Notes: generated from the sequence alone by a model not told the origin. A DNA stretch of 7,558 nucleotides from Actinomycetota bacterium (GCA_005884305.1 VAYL01000044.1:2891-10448); one strand, 5' to 3'; shown: positions 1 through 6,976, counted from the stretch's first letter. A program made the numbers and translations.

Positions 1-85
1 CGCTGATCGCCAGCACACCGTGGTCACGTTGAGCCAGTCGCGCAACCCGCACATCCGGGCCGGCTGTGGCCGGTTTGTTTCGCAT
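1..85 (-). CDS. Partial N-terminus of an AbiEi/DUF559-like protein
   Basis: An ATG at 85 to 83 on the minus strand opens a frame that stays open to the window edge (28 codons). It reads MRNKPATAGPDV followed by RVARLAQRDHGVLAIS. The pattern 'ARLAxRxHGVxxxx' is what I associate with the N-terminal winged-helix of AbiEi-type antitoxin/DUF559 (Vsr-like endonuclease fold) proteins, common as stand-alone genes in Thermoleophilia. The recognition rests on about 16 residues and the rest of the gene is outside the window, so the catalytic or toxin-related part cannot be judged. No in-frame start lies just upstream of this ATG, and I see neither a Shine-Dalgarno nor a TANNNT box beside it. It would be transcribed divergently from the pnt operon. 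Confidence 0.45.
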   Translation of the reverse strand, partial: MRNKPATAGPDVRVARLAQRDHGVLAIS

Positions 86-180
86 ACCGACACAAAGTGG
101 CCACGAATGCGGATTTCGCCCCCTTTGTTCCCCCAACTGGACGCCATGGGCGCACCGTTGAATAGTCTGCCCCGGCTCAG
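86..180. promoter_or_regulatory. Divergent intergenic region upstream of pnt
   Basis: About 95 bases without a convincing gene lie between the minus-strand partial gene and the pnt mini-ORF. The region is less GC-rich than its surroundings. It contains a perfect 8-bp palindrome GTGGCCAC at 97-104 and, further right, the best -10 candidate TAGTCT (163-168). No convincing -35 hexamer is visible. A frame open on the plus strand from 20 to 340 crosses this stretch but overlaps pntAA in another frame and resembles nothing. Confidence 0.4.
163..168 (+). promoter_or_regulatory. Candidate -10 box (TAGTCT) of the pnt operon
   Basis: TAGTCT fits the actinobacterial TANNNT -10 form. A start of transcription 6 to 9 bases downstream would fall near 175-177, only a few bases before the ATG at 181 and about 25 before the pntAA ATG at 201. 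No convincing -35 is present 16 to 18 bases upstream. Confidence 0.35.
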
Positions 181-204
181 ATGCGGGTTGGTGTCTCGAA
201 ATGA
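181..204 (+). CDS. Seven-codon mini-ORF mimicking the PntA N-terminus
   Basis: ATG at 181 followed by six sense codons and TGA at 202-204 encodes MRVGVSK. The stop overlaps the pntAA start as ATGA (201-204). The peptide matches the first seven residues of PntAA (MRVGVPK) at six positions. The two 20-base copies (181-200 and 201-220) match at 14 positions. Codon pairs are CGG/AGG, GTT/GTG, GGT/GGC, GTC/GTA, TCG/CCC and AAA/AAG, so five of six differences between codons are synonymous. With a transcript starting near 175 this AUG would be almost leaderless and pntAA, which has no clear Shine-Dalgarno, would be reached by termination-reinitiation. It could also be a relic of a duplicated or replaced pntA 5' end. 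Translation is inferred, not shown. Confidence 0.4.
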   Translation: MRVGVSK

Positions 205-1334
205 GGGTGGGCGTACCCAAGGAGTCCCGGGAGGGCGAGCGCCGCGTGGCGCTGATCCCCGATTCCGTTGGTTCGCTCACGGGCGAGAACCTCGACTTCG
301 CCGTCGAGTCCGGCGCGGGAGAAGGGTCCGGCCATCCTGATTCGGAGTACTCCGACGCCGGGGCGTCGGTGGGTTCTGCTGACGACGCGTGGGGCGCGGA
401 CGTGGTCGTCAAGGTGGCCGTCCCGACGACGGATGAGATCGGTCGCCTGCGGTCGGGCCAGGTCCTCATCGGGCACCTGGCGCCGCTCACGTCCGGCGAG
501 ACGACGAAGGCGCTCGCCAATGCCGGCGTCACGAGCTTTGCGATGGAATCGATCCCCCGGATCACGCGGGCCCAGGCGATGGACGCGCTGTCCTCCCAGG
601 CAAACGTCGCCGGGTACGCGGCCACGCTGCTCGCCGCGCGCGCGGCCGGGCGCTTCTTTCCGATGATGACGACCGCCGCTGGAACCGTCGCGCCCGCGCG
701 CGTGATGATCCTGGGCGCGGGTGTCGCTGGCCTTCAGGCAATCGCGACGGCCAAGCGGCTCGGCGCAGTCGTCACCGGATTCGACATCCGCCGCGCGGCT
801 TGGGAGCAGATCGCGAGCCTGGGCGGGCGCCCGCTCGAGCTCGACTTCATCCCCGATGCCGAGGCCGAGGGGGGCTACGCGCGGCCCCTGACCGACGAGG
901 AGAACGAGAAGGTTCGCGAGGCGCTCGCCGACGCCGCGGCCAAACAGGACGTGATCATCACCACCGCCCAGGTGCCGGGCCGGCGGGCTCCGATCCTGAT
1001 CACCGCCGACGCCGTGCGGAACATGCAGCCCGGGTCGGTGATCGTGGATCTCGCGGGCGACTCAGGCGGCAACTGCGAGCTGACTCAGGCGGGGGAGACC
1101 GTGGTGGAGAACGGCGTCAAAATCATCGCGCCGGACAACCTCCCGAGCGACATGGCGGCCCACGCCTCGCAGCTCTACGCCAAGAACGTGGAGAACCTCC
1201 TGAAGCTGCTGGTGGGCGAAGAGGGCCAGCTCAATCTGGACTTCGACGACGAGATCGTGGCGGGCGCCTGCCTGACCCACGATGGCGAGATTCGCAACGA
1301 GCGAGCCCGCGAGGCCGCGGGGGTCGGCGCCTGA
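201..1334 (+). CDS. pntAA: NAD(P) transhydrogenase alpha subunit, part 1 (NAD(H)-binding domain I)
   Basis: This is the peripheral, cytoplasmic NAD(H)-binding subunit of the three-polypeptide proton-translocating transhydrogenase, which passes hydride from NADH to NADP+ on PntB. It has 377 residues, normal for the split form. The N-terminus MRVGVPKES with following EGERRVAL is the alanine dehydrogenase/PNT N-terminal signature. The RQD loop that positions the nicotinamide is present as R120, Q125 and D128 within PRITRAQAMDALSSQAN. The Rossmann dinucleotide loop is LGAGVAG (171-177), with D195 at the end of the second strand for the adenosine ribose. The C-terminus lacks membrane segments, as expected when domain II is on separate genes. 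ATG 201 is chosen because it begins the family motif; no strong Shine-Dalgarno precedes it, and an overlapping mini-ORF (181-204) may feed ribosomes to it. Its TGA overlaps the next ATG by one base (TGATG), implying translational coupling. Confidence 0.95.
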   Translation: MRVGVPKESREGERRVALIPDSVGSLTGENLDFAVESGAGEGSGHPDSEYSDAGASVGSADDAWGADVVVKVAVPTTDEIGRLRSGQVLIGHLAPLTSGETTKALANAGVTSFAMESIPRITRAQAMDALSSQANVAGYAATLLAARAAGRFFPMMTTAAGTVAPARVMILGAGVAGLQAIATAKRLGAVVTGFDIRRAAWEQIASLGGRPLELDFIPDAEAEGGYARPLTDEENEKVREALADAAAKQDVIITTAQVPGRRAPILITADAVRNMQPGSVIVDLAGDSGGNCELTQAGETVVENGVKIIAPDNLPSDMAAHASQLYAKNVENLLKLLVGEEGQLNLDFDDEIVAGACLTHDGEIRNERAREAAGVGA

Positions 1335-1665
1335 TGCCGCTGATCACCGAGATCACGATCTTCGTCCTGGCCGCGTTCGTCGGCTTCGAGGTCATCTCGA
1401 AGGTCCCCACGACCCTGCACACGCCGCTGATGTCGCAGACCAATGCTATTCACGGGATCGTGCTGCTGGGCGGCCTCATTGTCGTCGGCCTCTCGAATTT
1501 CTGGCTCGACAACCTGATCGGGACGATCGCGATCTTCTTCGGCACGATCAACATCGTCGGCGGATTCATGGTTACGGACCGCATGCTCGGCATGTTCGTC
1601 CGGAAACCCAAGAAGGAAGAGCCGGCCGAGAAGCCGGACGCTGGCGACGGCGACGCGGGAGCCGA

Positions 1666-1669
<4 letters not shown>
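1334..1669 (+). CDS. pntAB: NAD(P) transhydrogenase alpha subunit, part 2 (membrane domain II, alpha half)
   Basis: This small integral membrane subunit (111 residues) supplies the alpha-side helices of the proton channel. Hydrophobic segments lie at about residues 5-20, 39-54 and 59-82, followed by a charged cytoplasmic tail rich in K, E, D and A. The motif TNAIHGI (residues 36-42) is typical of the separate alpha2 subunit. H40 in it appears equivalent to the channel histidine of the Thermus thermophilus alpha2 subunit, which matters because PntB here has Asn where the Escherichia coli beta subunit has its channel His. The gene starts at the ATG overlapping the pntAA stop and ends with GTGA shared with pntB, so all three subunits are coupled on one message. 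Confidence 0.93.
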
Positions 1670-3083
<1,414 letters not shown>

Positions 3084-3087
<4 letters not shown>

Positions 3088-3335
3088 CGCTGCTCGTGGT
3101 CGCGTTGGCGACTGCGCACGATCGGGGTGACATAGCCGATGATCATGCCGAGGAGGACGGTGATCACCAGTAGGAAGATCAGCGGAGCCGTCGTGTCGAC
3201 GAACAGGAACTTGACCTTCACGCTCTGCGAGTTCTGCGCGATGAAGATGATGACGAGGATGACGAGCACGCCGAGTCCCCAGACGCGCCAGTTCGTCTCC
3301 TTGCGCTGCGGCTGAAGGTCTCGTCCGTCGGCCAC
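3084..3335 (-). CDS. LapA-domain (DUF1049) small membrane protein
   Basis: 83 residues with a hydrophilic N-terminus, a first membrane helix at about 17-33, the family motif FIAQNSQSVKVKFLF (31-45), a second helix at about 50-70, and a short basic tail ending SRQRDHEQR. This two-helix layout with 'QN.(x)3.V.V.F' between the helices is the LapA/DUF1049 signature. In Gram-negatives LapA has a role tied to lipopolysaccharide assembly; in actinobacteria its role is unknown, so only a general cell-envelope location can be given. The GTG start at 3335 sits six bases after a TAGAGT box, suggesting a leaderless message. The upstream neighbour on the same strand (DsbA-like) ends 21 bases earlier, so co-transcription is also possible. 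Its TAG stop shares CTAG (3084-3087) with pntB. Confidence 0.8.
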
Positions 3336-3341
3336 GCCGCG

Positions 3342-3347
3342 ACTCTA
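3342..3347 (-). promoter_or_regulatory. Candidate -10 box (TAGAGT) for the LapA-like gene
   Basis: On the minus strand TAGAGT is followed by six bases and then the GTG start. This places the likely transcription start at or next to the start codon, the geometry of a leaderless actinobacterial promoter. No clear -35 is visible. Confidence 0.4.
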
Positions 3348-3356
3348 CCTGTCCGG

Positions 3357-4058
3357 TCAGGAGACGGACTGGATCGCGTTCTCGACGTCGTCGAAGCCCG
3401 GCGCCGTGAGGACCTGGCGGCCGCCCGGGCCCTCGACGACGACGGAGGGGGTTCCCCGGAGTCCCAGGCTCTGGGCCTCGCTTGCCGTCTGGGCCAGGTC
3501 GGCGTCCCAGCGGGACGATTCTCGATCGCGATTCCACCGCGCGATGTCCTTGACGCCCGCGCCCCTGGCGATCGCCGTCAGGAAGGCGGGGGTGACGTAG
3601 CCCGAGTCCTCCGCGCCCTGGTTGCGGTAGAAGAGTTGGACGTAGTTCCAGTAGCGGCCCTGCTGCGACGCGGCCAACGCCGCCTTCGCCGCCGCGGTCG
3701 ATTGCTCGAAGGGAGGCTTGCCGATCACCGTCCACTGGCGCAGGTCGTAACTCGCGACGCCTTTGCGCACGACCTGAGAGATCAGATCGGGCGCGTCGTC
3801 GGTCGCGAAGCCGCGGCAGATCGGGCACTGGAGGTCGCCGTACTCGATCACCTTGACGTCGGCCCGCGGATCGCCGAGGACCGTTCCGTGCTGGGGGATT
3901 CCGGCGAGCTCCTGGCGTACGAGGCCGGCGTCCTCGAGATCCGTATCGCCGCCCGCGCCGCCGCTACCGGCCTGGCTCACGACGATGAGGGCGGCCACGG
4001 CGCAGACGGCCAGGAAGGCGACGCCGCTTGCGATCTGGCCCAACCGATGGCGGTCCAC
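3357..4058 (-). CDS. Membrane-anchored DsbA-like thiol:disulfide oxidoreductase
   Basis: 233 residues from GTG 4058. A short basic N-terminus (DRHRLGQ) leads into one hydrophobic segment (about 9-28), then a Gly-rich linker (31-37), which suggests a signal anchor with the catalytic domain outside the membrane. The thioredoxin-fold domain (about 58-232) starts GDPRADVKVIEYGDLQCPIC; the active-site pair is C78-P-I-C81. The helical insertion is followed by YWNYVQLFYRNQ (136-147), and the cis-proline loop is RGTPSVVV (P204). This is the DSBA-like/Thioredoxin_4 pattern, which oxidises or isomerises cysteines in exported proteins. GTG 4058 is preferred because the hydrophobic anchor follows at once and TACGGT lies seven bases upstream; in-frame starts at 4106 (ATG) and 4127 (GTG) would add 16 or 23 hydrophilic residues. 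The neighbour transcribed divergently has six cysteines and is a plausible client. Confidence 0.85.
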   Translation of the reverse strand: MDRHRLGQIASGVAFLAVCAVAALIVVSQAGSGGAGGDTDLEDAGLVRQELAGIPQHGTVLGDPRADVKVIEYGDLQCPICRGFATDDAPDLISQVVRKGVASYDLRQWTVIGKPPFEQSTAAAKAALAASQQGRYWNYVQLFYRNQGAEDSGYVTPAFLTAIARGAGVKDIARWNRDRESSRWDADLAQTASEAQSLGLRGTPSVVVEGPGGRQVLTAPGFDDVENAIQSVS

Positions 4059-4065
4059 TAGGCGG

Positions 4066-4071
4066 ACCGTA
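4066..4071 (-). promoter_or_regulatory. Candidate -10 box (TACGGT) for the DsbA-like gene
   Basis: Minus-strand TACGGT followed by seven bases and GTG at 4058. The identical hexamer serves the divergent gene at 4146-4151. The geometry fits a leaderless transcript and supports the 4058 start over longer alternatives. Confidence 0.4.
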
Positions 4072-4145
4072 GCGGGCGAACATGTTGACGCGGACGCGTC
4101 TGACATTCGCCACGATCCGCGCACCACGCGCGCGCCGGTCGCTCC

Positions 4146-4151
4146 TACGGT
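4146..4151 (+). promoter_or_regulatory. Candidate -10 box (TACGGT) for the prepilin-like gene
   Basis: TACGGT followed by six bases and the ATG at 4158; no Shine-Dalgarno precedes this ATG. The 99-base divergent region also holds an 8-bp palindrome GACGCGTC at 4093-4100 that could be a shared operator. Confidence 0.4.
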
Positions 4152-4157
4152 CGCGCC

Positions 4158-5207
4158 ATGAGCGCCGAGGGCTCAAGGAGCCTCGCTCGCCAGGCCGGGC
4201 AGAGCACGGTCGAGTGGATCGGCCTGGTCTTCATCGTCACGGTGCTGATACTCGGTGTCACGGCGGGGGTCCGCTCGTGGCTGCCGGGCGTGACGCTCGC
4301 GGAGTCCATCGCGATGCGCATCCTCTGCGCCGCGGGGATGTCGTCGACGTGTGCCCAGAGCGGCGACCTGGTGGCGGCATACGGCCCCGAGCTCGCGGCC
4401 GAGGTCGAGAAGGACGCGCCCCAAATCGTCTACGAGGACGGGATGGGCGCCGTGCCGGTGGACTTTCGGAGCTGTAGGAACCAGCGCTGCGGCAGCGGCC
4501 CGGACTCCGGCAAGGTCTCGCGTTCATACACCGGCGAACCAGTGGTCGCGTTCGTTCATGTGGTCGATTGCAGGACGGCGCTGTCGCGGACCAAGGGCAC
4601 GGCCCGGGGCTACGACTGCAGCGGCGAGCGCACGGGCAACCTCTACGTCCAGTACTGGACCTACTACTACAACTCCTCGAGCCTCAGGCTGCTGCAGCCG
4701 GTGGTGGACGGACCGCCGCTCAACCAGCACGCCTACCACGACGACGACTGGGAGGGGTACCAGGTGCGCATCGGACCAGATGGCGTTGAGGCCCGCGCCT
4801 CATCGCACCACGGCTACAACTACGGCGGCGGCCCGGGCAGCTGGCTCTCGGATGCCGGCCTGGTGCAGCGCTCGGCGTGGGGGCCGTCCACGGGCAGGCT
4901 CTACGTCTCGGGCGGCAGCCACGCCGGTCACGCGTGGGAACACAGGCGCTTTTCGGTTCGCCGGCTCGGCAGGGCCGGCGCCGATCTCGGCGTCGACGGG
5001 TACGCGCTGGCGAGCAGCCGGCGCCCGCCGGCCGAGCTCCCGCGTCACATGGGGGTCAAGCCCCCGAAGCGCCGGTGGACTCCCTCGTCCCGTCTGGAGC
5101 TGGTCCCGATCGAGACGCTGGACGCGGGCGCGCTCTCCACGCGATTCGCCATCACGCCGCCCTGGGACAAGCCGGTCTACAGCGACCCGGAGAGTCAGGG
5201 CACGTAG
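4158..5207 (+). CDS. Prepilin-signal protein with an NPP1/Vps62-like six-cysteine domain
   Basis: 349 residues. The N-terminus has a short basic stretch ending ARQAG14, then Q15-S-T-V-E19-W and a hydrophobic helix to about residue 38. G|QSTVE with Glu at +5 is the type IV prepilin/TadE-like processing signature, so cleavage after G14 by a prepilin peptidase and membrane or pseudopilus location are expected. The long outer part contains six cysteines (57, 65, 106, 111, 138, 154). It also has YVQYWTYYYNSS (163-174), HDDDWEGYQV (194-203), SSHHGYNYGGG (215-225) and YVSGGSHAGHAWEH (249-262). The aromatic strand, D-x-W-E and later His/Gly motifs resemble the beta-sandwich of NPP1 and Vps62-type proteins; this is pattern recognition, not an alignment. 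The even cysteine count and the divergent DsbA-like gene suggest disulfide-stabilised folding outside the cell. Function unknown; ends with TAG followed directly by a second TAG. Confidence 0.75.
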   Translation: MSAEGSRSLARQAGQSTVEWIGLVFIVTVLILGVTAGVRSWLPGVTLAESIAMRILCAAGMSSTCAQSGDLVAAYGPELAAEVEKDAPQIVYEDGMGAVPVDFRSCRNQRCGSGPDSGKVSRSYTGEPVVAFVHVVDCRTALSRTKGTARGYDCSGERTGNLYVQYWTYYYNSSSLRLLQPVVDGPPLNQHAYHDDDWEGYQVRIGPDGVEARASSHHGYNYGGGPGSWLSDAGLVQRSAWGPSTGRLYVSGGSHAGHAWEHRRFSVRRLGRAGADLGVDGYALASSRRPPAELPRHMGVKPPKRRWTPSSRLELVPIETLDAGALSTRFAITPPWDKPVYSDPESQGT

Positions 5208-5213
5208 TAGCTT
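5208..5213 (+). promoter_or_regulatory. Candidate -10 box (TAGCTT) for the acidic ORF
   Basis: TAGCTT, which contains the second tandem TAG, lies nine bases before GTG 5223. It could be a leaderless-type promoter allowing expression apart from the upstream gene. Weak, because the spacing is at the long end and there is no -35. Confidence 0.25.
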
Positions 5214-5222
5214 GCCTCGGCA

Positions 5223-5591
5223 GTGAGGCCTGGCGACAGATCAAGGGTCCCTACCGGCTCGGAGGTCGTTGGCAAAGCGGCCGCGATCTGCGACCCAGAC
5301 GGCGATGACGCCGGTGTGCGCGGTCTCATCGACAGCTTCGAGGACGACGACCGTCCGGTGACCGCGGTCGAGGACCTGAGCGGGGACCTGTCGAGCACGG
5401 AGAGGGGGATCGACCCCGACCAGGACACTCCCGCCGCGCAGATGGCGGTCGCCGCGGCGATCTGGCTCTCCACGAATCCCGACCAGGAGCACGAGGGCGA
5501 GCACGTCCTGCGGGAGTCGGCGCGCATGTACTTCCACGACAAGCCGCCCGCCGACGTCGCCGAATGGCTGGCGGAACGAGGAATCGACTAA
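5223..5591 (+). CDS. Small acidic protein of unknown function
   Basis: 122 residues, not assigned to a family. It is strongly acidic, with CDPDGDD (23-29), FEDDDRPVTAVEDL (39-52) and DPDQD (64-68), then a hydrophobic helix MAVAAAIWLSTNP (74-86), and a C-terminus PPADVAEWLAERGID (108-122). The single Cys23 lies in the first acidic motif. No signal peptide or membrane span is evident, so a soluble cytoplasmic protein is likely. GTG 5223 is the only usual start between the preceding stops and the conserved-looking core; it has no Shine-Dalgarno. The frame is the same as that of the gene ending at 5207, separated only by two TAG codons and four sense codons. G/C-rich third positions and regular codon use support it as a real gene. 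It converges on the carbonic anhydrase gene with an 18-base gap. Confidence 0.65.
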   Translation: MRPGDRSRVPTGSEVVGKAAAICDPDGDDAGVRGLIDSFEDDDRPVTAVEDLSGDLSSTERGIDPDQDTPAAQMAVAAAIWLSTNPDQEHEGEHVLRESARMYFHDKPPADVAEWLAERGID

Positions 5592-5602
5592 GCGTCCGAG
5601 CC

Positions 5603-5639
5603 GGCCGGGCTAGGCGACCTCGCTCAGCCCGCCAGTTTT
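5603..5639 (+). terminator. Possible intrinsic terminator after the acidic ORF
   Basis: CGGGCT (5606-5611) pairs with AGCCCG (5626-5631) around a 14-base loop, extendable by GGC/GCC with one bulged base, and is followed by AGTTTTC. It reads as a weak intrinsic terminator for the plus strand, lying over the 3' end of the convergent carbonic anhydrase gene. The short T-run and long loop keep confidence low. Confidence 0.3.
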
Positions 5640-6101
5640 CACGTCGTAGACGAAGCCCCTGATGCTGTCCTTGTTCGGGATGAAGGGGCTCTCTTGCAGC
5701 CGAGCGATCGAGTCGCGGACATCCTGTTCGACATCCGAAAACGCATGTGCTCGCCACGACGGCCGCTGTCCCGTCTCCTGCTCGAGCTTGTCGGCGAGCT
5801 CGTCGTCCGTGAAGGTGAGCATCCCGCAGTCGGTGTGGTGGATCAGGATGATCTCCTCGGTCCCGAGCAGGCTCTGGGAGATCGCGAGCGAGCGGATCGC
5901 GTCGTCGTCGACGACCCCGCCGGCGTTCCGCAGGATGTGCGCCTCACCCTCGTTCAGTCCGAGGATCCGGGATGGCACCACGCGGGCGTCCATGCATGCG
6001 AGCACGGCGACCTTCTTGGACGGCGGCATCGACAGATCCGCCTTGTCGAATCGCTCCGCGTAGGCGCGCGCATTGTCGAGCAGGCGATCTGTCTCGCTCA
6101 T
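5610..6101 (-). CDS. Beta-class carbonic anhydrase (clade D, Rv1284-like)
   Basis: 163 residues, matching the short clade-D beta-carbonic anhydrases. The enzyme interconverts CO2 and bicarbonate in the cytoplasm using one zinc. The predicted ligands are C36 in ACMDAR (35-40), H89 and C92 in HHTDCGM (88-94); D38 and R40 form the conserved Asp-Arg pair. RNAGGVVDDDAIRSLAISQ (58-76) and the C-terminal IRGFVYDVKTGGL are typical of the Mycobacterium Rv1284 type. The start ATG at 6101 is supported by a purine-rich GGAGGGAG nine or so bases upstream, the only strong Shine-Dalgarno in the window. A longer in-frame start at 6146 would add residues with no family match. The ATG overlaps the stop of a 25-codon mini-ORF that begins at the upstream dehydrogenase stop, so the two enzymes probably share a message. 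Confidence 0.93.
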   Translation of the reverse strand: MSETDRLLDNARAYAERFDKADLSMPPSKKVAVLACMDARVVPSRILGLNEGEAHILRNAGGVVDDDAIRSLAISQSLLGTEEIILIHHTDCGMLTFTDDELADKLEQETGQRPSWRAHAFSDVEQDVRDSIARLQESPFIPNKDSIRGFVYDVKTGGLSEVA

Positions 6102-6175
6102 CGCCGCTGGCTCCCTCCGGTCGCCAGCCGGTGATTCGCTCGCCACCGGTCGCCATCCATGTCTCGCTGCGTCAT
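6098..6175 (-). CDS. 25-codon bridging mini-ORF between dehydrogenase and carbonic anhydrase
   Basis: The ATG at 6175-6173 overlaps the dehydrogenase TGA (6174-6172) as ATGA. The frame runs 25 sense codons, beginning [11 protein letters not shown] and ending ATGGSQRR. Its TGA (6100-6098) overlaps the carbonic anhydrase ATG (6101-6099), again as ATGA. It fills the gap between the two genes exactly, and the GGAGGGAG ribosome site for carbonic anhydrase lies in its codons GGA GGG AGC. The Arg-rich peptide resembles no family I know. Its likely value, if translated, is to carry ribosomes from one gene to the next. It may also be a chance frame. Confidence 0.35.
   Translation of the reverse strand: MTQRDMDGDRWRANHRLATGGSQRR
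6111..6118 (-). promoter_or_regulatory. Shine-Dalgarno for carbonic anhydrase (GGAGGGAG)
   Basis: Minus-strand GGAGGGAG ends nine bases before ATG 6101. It fixes the start of the carbonic anhydrase and contrasts with the other genes here that lack a Shine-Dalgarno. Confidence 0.65.
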
Positions 6176-6939
6176 CGTGGCGGCATTCTAAGGGCCCCGT
6201 CGAGGCGGATGGTCTCGCCGTTCAGCATCGGGTTCTCCACGACGTGGCAGGCGAGCGCCGCGAACTCCTCCGGTTGGCCGAGCCGGTTCGGAAATGGGAT
6301 CTGCGCTCCCAGCTCGGCTCGCGCCTCCTCGGGAAGCGCTGCGAGCAGGGGCGTGTCGAACGTCCCCGGAGCGATGGTCACTACGCGCACACCCCGCCCC
6401 GCGAGATCTCGAGCGGCCGGCAGCGTCAGGCCGACGATGCCTCCCTTCGAGGCCGAGTAGGCGACCTGGCCGATCTGCCCGTCGAACGCCGCGATCGACG
6501 CGGTGTTGACGCAGACGCCGCGCTCCCCGCCCTCGTCGGGCTCGTTGTCGACCATCTTCGCGGCCGCGAGCCGCAGCACGTTGAAGGTGCCGATCAGATT
6601 CACCTTGATGACGTTGTGGAAGATCTCCAGGTCGTGCGGCCCCTGCTTGCCCGCCGTCCGCTGGGCCCATCCGATCCCGGCGCAGCAGACCGAGATGCGA
6701 AGACCGCCGTCGCCCCGCGCCGCCTCGTCCACCGCGGCCTGAACCGGTTCGGGCTCCATGACGTTCGCCTCGGCGAAGCTCGCCCGGTCGCCGAGCTCGC
6801 CGGCGAGCGCCTCGCCCTTATCGCGGTTGAGGTCGCAGACGACGACGGAGGCGCCGGCGGCATGCAGAGCCCGCGAGGTCGCCGCTCCCAATCCGGAAGC
6901 GCCACCGGCCACCAGCGCGCTCGCCCCTTCGATCTGCAC
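6172..6939 (-). CDS. HSD10-like short-chain 3-hydroxyacyl-CoA dehydrogenase
   Basis: 255 residues, the length of 17-beta-HSD type 10 / short-chain 3-hydroxyacyl-CoA dehydrogenases, which oxidise 3-hydroxyacyl-CoAs with NAD+ (fatty acid and branched-chain breakdown). The cofactor loop is GGASGLG (12-18). D36 at the end of strand two indicates NAD(H). The catalytic set is N114 (KVNLIGTFN), S148 (NTASIAAF), Y161 and K165 (YSASKGG). The whole run from [14 protein letters not shown] through [16 protein letters not shown] to the end [15 protein letters not shown] follows the human HSD17B10 pattern closely. Oddities: the usual N of the structural NAG motif is Cys (VCCAGIG, 84-90), and the DV motif of strand three is ANV (58-60). 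GTG 6939 starts the family motif, with no Shine-Dalgarno but a TATCCT box eight bases upstream. It heads a unit with carbonic anhydrase and is divergent from egtB. Confidence 0.9.
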   Translation of the reverse strand: MQIEGASALVAGGASGLGAATSRALHAAGASVVVCDLNRDKGEALAGELGDRASFAEANVMEPEPVQAAVDEAARGDGGLRISVCCAGIGWAQRTAGKQGPHDLEIFHNVIKVNLIGTFNVLRLAAAKMVDNEPDEGGERGVCVNTASIAAFDGQIGQVAYSASKGGIVGLTLPAARDLAGRGVRVVTIAPGTFDTPLLAALPEEARAELGAQIPFPNRLGQPEEFAALACHVVENPMLNGETIRLDGALRMPPR

Positions 6940-6947
6940 GGCGGCGC

Positions 6948-6953
6948 AGGATA
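6948..6953 (-). promoter_or_regulatory. Candidate -10 box (TATCCT) for the dehydrogenase
   Basis: Minus-strand TATCCT followed by eight bases and GTG 6939, consistent with a leaderless transcript. It lies next to the inverted repeat at 6960-6976, which would sit in the promoter spacer. Confidence 0.45.
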
Positions 6954-6959
6954 GTCGCG

Positions 6960-6976
6960 GCCATCGTCCCGATGGC
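6960..6976. repeat. Perfect 7-bp inverted repeat, possible operator
   Basis: GCCATCG, three bases (TCC), then CGATGGC: a perfect 7-bp inverted repeat in the divergent region between the dehydrogenase and egtB. It lies just upstream of the dehydrogenase -10 candidate, where a regulator dimer would block transcription. The regulator is unknown. Confidence 0.4.

Noticed and set aside
62..75. Small hairpin CCGGC-TGTG-GCCGG
   Set aside because: It lies in the first codons of the partial minus-strand gene, is short, and such GC hairpins are frequent at this base composition.
20..340. A 106-residue plus-strand frame from GTG 20
   Set aside because: It runs through the intergenic region and into pntAA in a different frame and ends in Arg-rich sequence. 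No family resemblance.
4351..5226. A 291-residue plus-strand frame inside the prepilin-like gene
   Set aside because: Composition is dominated by R, T, S and A with no motif, typical of a shifted reading of a GC-rich gene.
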